Below, piece after piece: positions 58,088 through 64,000 of a DNA stretch of 64,000 nt. Position 1 is the first letter of the stretch, and each line of letters opens with the position of its first letter. The notes under the pieces were generated by a model. It ran no database searches and was not told where the DNA came from. It saw nothing but the letters and a program-made list of their open reading frames with translations. Made by a program: the position numbers and the translations under genes. Where the stretch lies: the NCBI GenBank assembly GCA_963575645.1, contig OY754471.1:31442401-31506400 (forward strand). The letters are read 5' to 3'. The stretch is from Xanthostigma xanthostigma. Its lineage: Eukaryota > Arthropoda > Insecta > Raphidioptera > Raphidiidae.

Positions 58088-58293
58088 TTGGTTGTCTGTA
58101 AAGTCGGTTTACGGACGATAGTTTTACGTGATAACGTATTCCGCTCGAATATCATATTTAATAATACAAATCCTAAATTTTAGTAGCTGTCAAACTTGAG
58201 CCGATCGTGCGCGGAACGTGACACATTTCGGAACGTGACACTTTTTCGTGCGTGCAGCCGGTGTTTCATCAATTTATAAGACGTTATCACGTC
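58088..58293 (-). mobile_element. element M, copy 6 (in the left TIR of the DD41D transposon)
   Basis: TTGGTTGTCTGTAAAG to GACGTTATCACGTC after an A7 tract. The opposite arm, which lacks M at this point, has a plain A8 tract followed by TAATTTTCATG, giving an empty-site comparison. The copy keeps CGAGCGGAATACGTTATC-type and GTGCGTGCAGCCGGTGTTT blocks. Confidence 0.8.
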
Positions 58294-58618
58294 AAGAACT
58301 AATTTTCATGAGCTCTGTTATCATCTGTGAAATAAAAAAAAATGGTTTTGTAAACACTTTTCGGTGGCAAGAAAAATATATTTGATTTTAAATTCACGTT
58401 GACAGAAAAAAGTGTTATAAAAAAAATGGCCAATTATCAGAATAACTTGTTCATTTAATAGAGATTCTAACGCGGTATAATACAACCCGTTATTCAGGAC
58501 AGTTTTTTGTATAACAACTTTTTTACATGCAAGTCGTGTTTGTTCTAAAATACATTTTCGAAAATTTCAAAATCTAAGTTGGCTGGTCTAACACAAATGT
58601 ACCAAATTTTATTTAAAG

Positions 58619-59659
58619 TTACAACAAATGATCGAAATTTCTACCACGTGCCCTAATACATAATTGGCATCGTCGGATAAAATTTCTTTTAATTAGTCCA
58701 AACGCCCGTTCGTTATTTTGTATTGTATTGGTCGCAATTCTTATTTTTTGCCGCAGCCGATGTTCGTTTTGGTTTTCTGTCGCGTAGACCAGTTCTTTGA
58801 AATAACCCCATAAAAAGAAGTCTAGGGGGTGTAGGTCAGGTGACCGCGGTGGCCACTGGATGGTTCCTTCCCTTCCAATCCAGCGATTTGTATATTCGGT
58901 GTTGAGGTATCGTCTCACTACTAGAGCATAGTGACAAGGAGCCCCATCGTGCTGCAACCACATGTTTCGGCGTGTTTCTAGCGACACGTGTTCCAGTAAG
59001 CCGCCCAAATCATTTTGCAAAAAATAAAGATATTCATCGCCCCCGATCCTTCTGGGTAGCTCAAGGGGCCCAATCATTTTACCTTCAACAATTCCCGCCC
59101 ACATGTTGACCCCAAACTGATGTTGAAAATGGCCGTTTCTTATAGCTTTAGGGTTTACATAATCCCAAGAGTGAAAATTATGGATGTTGAATACTCCTGT
59201 CCTTCGAAAGCTCGATTCGTCACCCCACAAAATGTTATTAAAAAACTGAGGATCTTCCCTGTTCCGACGTAGCATTTCTTGGCAAAATTGCACCCTTTTG
59301 TTATAATCATCGGGTAAAAGTGCTTGCACACGTTGCACATGGTATGAATGTAACTGATCCCTTTTTAAAATACGGTGCACTGTGGACCTCGAAACTCCCG
59401 AACGTCTTGACAAACGACGAACACTTGTAGATGGGTCCTCTGTCACCATTCCAATTATTTCATCTTCGTCGATGTCAAGTCTAGGTCTTCCAGCTCTTTG
59501 CTCATTCCCAGGGATTTTACCTTCTATGTACCGCCGATGTATATTTTGGAACATCCTGTGGCCAGGGTAGTGTTCTCGGTTGGGATATCGTGCCCGATAT
59601 TCTCTTGCAGCAGCCCGAGCATTCCCGTCACAAAGCCCGTAGACATGGGAATAAACCAT
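58619..59659 (-). CDS. Tc1/mariner-superfamily transposase, DD41D type, intact
   Basis: A 346-residue cut-and-paste transposase, close to the 345 usual for mariner. The start is ATG 59659 (context AAAATGG); upstream in-frame codons contain no other ATG. Residues 1-50 form the first DNA-binding helix-turn-helix region (AAREYRARYPNREHYPGH). Residues 77-113 form the second (TSVRRLSRRSGVSRSTVHRI). The RNase H-like catalytic triad is D147 (LWGDESSF), D238 (WLQHDGAPCH) and D280 (SPDLHPLDFFLWG), the last two separated by 41 residues. Mariner proper has 34, so this belongs to the DD41D group (rosa/Visitor-like) rather than to mariner or Tc1. There are no stops or frameshifts, and the TIRs end in CAGGG, so the copy could be active or recently so. 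The nuclear localisation signal is not obvious. Confidence is high for the family, moderate for the subgroup. Confidence 0.93.
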   Translation of the reverse strand: MVYSHVYGLCDGNARAAAREYRARYPNREHYPGHRMFQNIHRRYIEGKIPGNEQRAGRPRLDIDEDEIIGMVTEDPSTSVRRLSRRSGVSRSTVHRILKRDQLHSYHVQRVQALLPDDYNKRVQFCQEMLRRNREDPQFFNNILWGDESSFRRTGVFNIHNFHSWDYVNPKAIRNGHFQHQFGVNMWAGIVEGKMIGPLELPRRIGGDEYLYFLQNDLGGLLEHVSLETRRNMWLQHDGAPCHYALVVRRYLNTEYTNRWIGREGTIQWPPRSPDLHPLDFFLWGYFKELVYATENQNEHRLRQKIRIATNTIQNNERAFGLIKRNFIRRCQLCIRARGRNFDHLL

Positions 59660-60165
59660 TTTGATGCGTCCAACTTGAAGAGAGTCCAAATCACAAACAG
59701 AATCAAAGTTCAAATTACCAAGCGCAGGTCCAAATAACAAAGTACAAAATGAAAAGTCAAGTCGGAGGCTTACTAGTAATAAAACGAATAGCGATCATAC
59801 ATTAGAAGAAGCGAATGACAGAAGAACGTATTAATTTAAGTCGTTCCAGCCAACTTAGATATTGAAATTTTCGAAAATGTATTTTTTAACAAACACGACT
59901 TGCATGTAAAAAATTGCTATAAAAACTGTCCTGAATAACGGGTTGTATTATACCGCGTTAGAATCTCTATTAAATAGACAAGTTTTTCTGATAATTGGCC
60001 AATTTTTTCTGTCAACGTGAATTTAAAATCAAATGTATTTTTCTTGCCACCGAAAAGTGTTTACAAAACCATTTTTTTTTATTTCACAGCTGATGATAAC
60101 AGAGCTCATGAAAATTATTTTTTTTGGAAAGGCAGACCCTTCAGGATCCTATTAAAAAAAAAAAA

Positions 60166-60417
60166 TTGGTTGTCTGTAAAGTTGGTTTACGGACGATAGT
60201 TTTACGTGATAACCTATTCCGCTCGAATATCATATTTAATAATACATAACCTAAATTTTAGTAGCTGTCGAACTTGGGCCGATCGTGCTTCTCTATCGCT
60301 TATACTGCGTTTTCGCTTGCACGCACAGGGTCAGGCGGAACGTGACACTTTTCGGAACGTTACACTTTTTCGTGCGTGCAGCTGGTGTTTCATCAATTTA
60401 TAAGACGTTATCACGTC
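60166..60417 (-). mobile_element. element M, copy 7 (in the right TIR of the DD41D transposon)
   Basis: TTGGTTGTCTGTAAAG to GACGTTATCACGTC after an A12 tract. It is in the same orientation as copy 6 although the two TIRs are inverted, and it lies between the outer block and the GGATCC block, not between GGATCC and the inner block. The left arm at the equivalent point has a continuous T10. Hence this is an independent insertion. Confidence 0.82.
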
Positions 60418-60734
60418 AAAAATCAACCAAACAACTCATAGGTTTTTTTAAGTTAATTTTTTAGTATAAGCACTACACGATTTCAGAGAAAAATACAAAA
60501 ATTGAAATAACTTTCGAACCGTAAACAATTAGATAACCACATTTATTTATTTGATAGGAAATGACCTCCTCCATCACCTCTCTTTGTTTGGACGTCGACT
60601 TATGGGACACCCTGTATAAAAGTCTATACTCGACGAGTGTATGCAAACAACTGAACCAAACTGAACACAAAAAATTAAAAAAAAATTTGCATGAACTGTG
60701 TGTGGTGCCACTCAGTCTTTCGATTAATCGGTCC

Positions 60735-60816
60735 AACTTCACTGAACACTGACCTGTGGCATGACGTTTGATCGTAAGTGGGGCCTACGTCTTAACCGCT
60801 CGGCCACTGGGGGCGG
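60735..60816 (-). pseudogene. tRNA-Ser/Leu-like SINE head
   Basis: On the minus strand CCCCCAGTGGCCGAGCGGTT followed by AAGACGTAGGCCCC has a perfect box A (TGGCCGAGCGG) as in tRNA-Ser and tRNA-Leu. The anticodon arm does not fold properly and box B is degraded (GATCAAACGTC). It fits a tRNA-derived SINE remnant; a poly(A) tail was not located. Confidence 0.5.
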
Positions 60817-61344
60817 TCACAGTATTCACTATTATTGTCGTATAGAATTACTAGATGGGTGATACGAAAAATCGGTAGTACGAAAATCAGGTGGTCACAA
60901 AACTATAAAACTTGGAAACTGGCCTCATATACACGGCGTTATATGGGAGAGAGGCAAAATCAATGTATAAGAATCTGTTAGAGATTCGTCGGCATTTAGC
61001 ACAGAAAAGAATCTCTAACGAGATTCTTCGATAAAAACATCATTTCAATCAGTATATCAGGATGAATTTGTTCACTGGTGGGCAAGTTACAGATCTAAAG
61101 GATTTGAAGGGTCCAGTAGGATAACTCGATGTGCCCAAATTTTGACTTTTTTGAAGTCGTAGAAAACGCTAAATTTTGACGTTCAAAAAAAAAAAACTGC
61201 GGATTATTCACAAATTTCTCAAAAATACGTGAAAACTTTTCGTCTTTCATTGTAATTTTTTTAATCTAACCAATCAGAGAAATCACATATACACGTCATA
61301 ACAACTGGTGTAGAATTACTGTATTACTATCTCACTCTGTACAC
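60817..61344. other. non-coding stretch
   Basis: A short hairpin AGAATCTGTTAGAGATTCGT with AAGAATCTCTAACGAGATTC lies at 60968-61030; nothing else is recognised. Confidence 0.5.
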
Positions 61345-61555
61345 ACGACACCGTAATTGTTTTTTACAGAGCTCCCCTCAAACGCACTCACCATTTTACT
61401 GCGCAAAAAAACGCCATCGCATCGACACGACCACGTAATTGTTTTTTTATACACGACCCCGTAATTGTTTTTTACAGAACTTCCCCCAAACGCCCTTTCC
61501 TTTTCACTGCGCAAAAAAAACGCCATCGCATTGACACGGCCCCGTAATTTGAAAT
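61345..61555 (+). repeat. tandem repeat, unit about 110 bp
   Basis: Two units of a CCGTAATTGTTTTTTACAGA, CTGCGCAAAAAAACGCCATC, GCATCGACACG series. Part of the unit also occurs at 32535-32590, and the CCGGAATTGTTTTTT block in the 31.7-kb foldback core is similar. Confidence 0.65.
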
Positions 61556-61885
61556 ACTATTCCCCAAAGACTTGTGACGGCCCTTCATATTTTAAATTTT
61601 CAGATATAAAGTGTTCTCAAAGTATTCCAGTTTTCAAACATATCGCAAAAGTAAGAGAAAATTATTAAAATTACTATAATCCAATTACAACGCGGTATTT
61701 AAGTTATCTTCAAACTAATTTCAAATTATTTTAAACTCCGAAAGTAATACTTACAGGTTTTCTAAAATAATAATTGCTATATAATTATACGCACATGTAT
61801 GGTCTGTCAGGTTTAGTTTTTTATTTATTTCGCAATGAAACTCATAAAATGAAAAAGAAAAAGGTCGCCGATTTTATTGAAATAT
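61556..61885. other. non-coding stretch
   Basis: Nothing recognisable. Confidence 0.5.
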
Positions 61886-62128
61886 TTTCGAAAAATGGAA
61901 TTACTATAAAAGGACAATCAACATTATTAACATTATTTTGTGAATTATGACTTTTTGTTAATTTATTAATGGAATTACTATAAAAGGACAATCAACATTA
62001 TTAACATTATTTTGTGAATTATGACTTTTTGTGAATTTATTAATTCTAATTTTGATAAATTTATTTATTATTTTGTGAATTATGACTTTTTGTTAATTTA
62101 TTAATTCTAATTTTGATAAATTTATTTA
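61886..62128 (-). repeat. inverted, re-duplicated head of the Penelope-like element
   Basis: Three tandem partial copies (about 61886-61968, 61969-62070 and 62071-62128) are the reverse complement of the first 110 bp of the GIY-YIG-containing segment. All contain GTGAATTATGACTTTTTGT; two share GGAATTACTATAAAAGGACA. The palindrome centre is between 62128 and 62129. Confidence 0.8.
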
Positions 62129-62679
62129 TAAATAAATTTATCAAAATTAGAATTAATAAATTAACAAAAAGTCATAATTCACAAAATAATGTTAATAATG
62201 TTGATTGTCCTTTTATAGTAATTCCATTTTTCGAAAATATTTCAATAAAATTTAGTTCATTTCTTAAAAATTTAAATATAAAAACTGTTTTTAATGTTAA
62301 TAATAAACTTGACAAAACTATTAAAAAGGGAAAAGATAAAATTAATAAATTTCAAAAGCATAATGTTGTATATAAGATTAATTGTGAAAATTGTGCTAAG
62401 AATTATATTGGTCAAACAAAAAGAGCTCTTAAAACACGAATAAAAGAGCATCAAAATAATCACAAATTAATCCCTGACAAACATAATGTAATAACTAAAC
62501 ATAAATTAGAACTTGACCACAAAATTAATTGGGATAATATTAAAATTTTAGATAATGAAACTAATTTTTTTAAAAGAAATATTTCGGAAATGTTACATAT
62601 AAAATCAAATAAAAATTCTCTCAATGCTCAATTAGATACAGAAAATTTAAGTAATATATATAATATTATATTGAAATAA
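62129..62679 (+). pseudogene. Penelope-like retroelement, GIY-YIG endonuclease end (5'-truncated)
   Basis: The frame is open from the palindrome centre to TAA at 62677-62679, but the open frame's apparent start (TTG 62113) is in the inverted copy, so no native start exists. PFIVIPFFENISIKFSSFLK and NVNNKLDKTIKKGKDKINKF match the linker that precedes the nuclease in Penelope-like elements. VVYKINCENCAKNYIGQTKR, ALKTRIKEHQ then SEMLHI form the GIY-YIG core: Y87, the YIG at about 98-100, R109 and a C-terminal glutamate at 159, counted from 62113. This endonuclease nicks target DNA for reverse transcription. The reverse-transcriptase part is absent. The segment is far more AT-rich in codon use than the other transposase. 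Confidence 0.88.
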
Positions 62680-63080
62680 TTTTTGTTTTATTAATTTTTC
62701 TTTCTTTTTTAGGTACTCACAAATTATTATTTCCATGACTACTTAATAAAAAATTGTTTGTTATTATTTTTTCATTATTTTGAATTTCATAATTAATTTT
62801 GAAAAAATTCTTTAAAAAGCGAATTATATTTAAATATTAATTATTTTTATATTTTTAGATCAATTCTGAAGAAGGTCCAAATCCGGATTGAAACGTTAAT
62901 GTATTAATTTTATATTGTTTGTTAATATATTGTCTGAAAAATTGGTCGATAATTTTATTTATTAAATAATATTATCGACCAATTTTATTTGAAGACAGAA
63001 CATACGTAATTTTTAAATTGCCATGTTAAGCCGTGCAATAGAGAGAGATAACCGAAAGATGTTTGCCATCGGTTATATCA
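62680..63080 (+). repeat. Penelope-like 3' region and terminal repeat
   Basis: After the stop come about 180 bp of AT-rich sequence, the CTGAAGAAGGTCC ... GAAACGTTAATG block (62866-62900) and ATTGTCTGAAAAATTGGTCG followed by the inverse ATTATCGACCAATTTTATTT. The block order is the reverse complement of that at 21484-21590. Confidence 0.65.
62866..62900 (+). ncRNA. hammerhead-ribozyme-like core (candidate)
   Basis: CTGAAGA, a short hairpin (GTCC/GGAT), then GAAAC-GTT resembles the conserved hammerhead core CUGANGA ... GAAA ... GUH. Penelope-like elements are known to carry such motifs in their terminal repeats. One extra A precedes the stem here, and the second copy (21544-21579, minus) has U in place of the conserved G, so catalysis is doubtful. 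Confidence 0.4.
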
Positions 63081-63084
63081 AATT

Positions 63085-63240
63085 GAATTTATTTCTATAT
63101 AAATGTGTATAAAAAAACTGTTTGGGCATTTTCTGTTGTACGAAACTTATGTAAAATTTTCTCCTCTTTCGTTTAAGACAGGTTTCGAGCCGATCCGATT
63201 AAAAATGAGCGAGCTATAAGCAAAAAACTTTGTTTTTCCT
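63085..63240 (-). repeat. fragment of element M (long-form interior)
   Basis: TCTATATAAATGTGTATAAA, ACTGTTTGGGCATTTTCTGT, TCTCCTCTTTCGTTTAAGAC and GAGCGAGCTATAAGCAAAAA match the middle of copies 2 and 3; neither end is present. Confidence 0.65.
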
Positions 63241-63465
63241 AAATTTCTCCCCTCTGGGGCCAAAATTCAAAAATCGGGTGACGTTAGGATCTAAGTTACC
63301 CGGAGACGAATCGATCAAAAAAAAGTTTTTAAAATCGGTTAAGGCGTTTGGGCTGTACGCGTGACACAAAAAAGTGGGACGTACAGATTCACAGATTCAC
63401 AGACGTACAGACAAAGCGAGTACATATAGGCGCTTTAGCTTACGCTATTCGCGCCTAAAAATGCA
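63241..63465 (+). repeat. repeat ending in AGGCGC...GCGCCT hairpin (copy 2)
   Basis: CGGGTGACGTTAGGATCTAA, GGGCTGTACGCGTGACACAA, ACAGATTCACAGATTCACAG and finally ATAGGCGCTTTAGCTTACGC with TATTCGCGCCT. Only the hairpin is shared with 32836-32870. Confidence 0.6.
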
Positions 63466-63599
63466 AGTCTCCACACGTGTTCAGTAATTAAAAAACCTGG
63501 ATAAATAATTTCATTACTTTTAATGTATTTGAATTAATTATTATCACCAGGTTTTCAAACACTTGCTAAAATATTTCAAATTAAAACACTTTAAATCTT

Positions 63600-63740
63600 T
63601 GATTAACATCTGATCAGTTTTCAATAAAATTATCGATCAATTTTTCAGACAGTATATTAACAAATTATATAATTATAATTCAATATTATTAATTAACGTT
63701 TCGATTTGTTAATAAATTGGTCGATAATTTTATTTATTAT
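63600..63740. repeat. Penelope-terminus fragment, inverted pair
   Basis: AAAATTATCGATCAATTTTT then CAGACAGTATATTAACAAAT, with an AACGTTTCGATTTG block and the inverse AAATTGGTCGATAATTTTAT. It is similar to 1797-1900 and 62930-62990. Confidence 0.6.
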
Positions 63741-64000
63741 AAAACACTTTACATTTGTAGTTTTTCTGATTTAATCGGTCCTTAGAAATTTATCTATATA
63801 CTATATAAAAAAAATGAAATTAGCGTGGTAATAATTAGATAACTCAAATTAGGTATGATATCAGTTTTAGTAGAATGGTACATTTTAATAGTCATAGTGA
63901 AACGCGGTATAGTAAATTTCGAAATGACGTATACTCGTCAAAAATAGACAGTCAGCTGTTCAATATAGTATATTGTCACCGAATCAGGGGAAAACAATTT
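63741..64000. other. AT-rich end of window
   Basis: Nothing recognisable. Confidence 0.5.

Larger units (their letters stand above)
57846..60614 (-). mobile_element. autonomous-looking DD41D mariner-superfamily transposon (2.77 kb)
   Basis: Ends CAGGGTATCCCATAAGTCGA and, inverted, CAGGGTGTCCCATAAGTCGA, with TA on both sides (57844-57845 and 60615-60616). The inverted repeats are unusually long. An outer block (57846-58047 with 60421-60614), a small GGATCCTGAAGGGTCTGCC block and an inner block (58294-58590 with 59845-60128) total about 500 bp per arm. Each arm was independently invaded by element M, which accounts for about 460 bp of the length. The single gene lies between the arms on the minus strand. 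Confidence 0.9.

Noticed and set aside
59382..59737. Plus-strand frames in the transposase region
   Set aside because: Antisense shadows of the DD41D transposase.
62272..62463. 63-codon minus-strand frame
   Set aside because: Antisense shadow of the GIY-YIG frame in very AT-rich DNA.

Overview
This is a eukaryotic nuclear window, almost certainly from an insect. It is AT-rich and intron-rich in character, full of short tracts such as GTAGGTAGGTAC, and dominated by degenerate DNA transposons, MITE-like inverted repeats and foldback elements. Two host genes are visible and both run off the recognisable sequence. Order and species cannot be fixed from the sequence alone. There are no operons, Shine-Dalgarno sites, CRISPR arrays or rRNA.

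Host genes. (1) On the minus strand at 12203-13636 lies a 1,434-bp exon for a BTB-BACK-PHR protein of the BTBD1/BTBD2 family. It ends at a good GT donor inside the PHR domain, and the last coding exon was not found. (2) On the plus strand at 33131-33289 lies the first coding exon of a Ras guanine-nucleotide-releasing factor (RasGRF1/2 family, start of the N-terminal PH domain), with a GC-richer 5' UTR and a phase-0 donor. No later exon was recognised, so 33290-64000 may be one long intron packed with repeats.

Mobile DNA with coding capacity. 57846-60614 is a Tc1/mariner-type transposon with TA target duplication, inverted repeats of about 500 bp and an uninterrupted 346-residue DD41D transposase. 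26788-27125 is a decayed fragment of another DD41D transposase. 62129-62679 encodes the GIY-YIG end of a Penelope-like retroelement behind an inverted, re-duplicated head. Related terminal fragments lie near 1.8, 21.5, 62.9 and 63.7 kb.

Non-coding repeats. There are two hAT MITEs with 8-bp duplications (1038-1348, 22971-23253), two pogo-like elements (6355-7002, 41122-41666), two mariner-type MITEs (43099-43811, 48546-48999), foldbacks (28395-29696, 31421-32220, 34640-35240, 45904-46730) and several long hairpins (11.5, 20.3, 38.4, 42.8, 56.8 kb). A repeat called 'element M' here is present in at least seven copies (212-668 bp where complete). It has no simple terminal inverted repeat and sits in T/A homopolymer tracts; three occupied/empty-site comparisons inside the window define its ends.

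Regulatory-looking repeats. Several repeat families carry matches to animal transcription-factor sites: TGACGTCA with ATGGCGG in a 120-bp minisatellite, TGCGCATGCGC in a roughly 115-bp tandem unit, and an X-box-like palindrome in a duplicated 270-bp segment. These are motif matches only. All coordinates of repeats were read by eye and may be off by several bases unless a target duplication fixes them.
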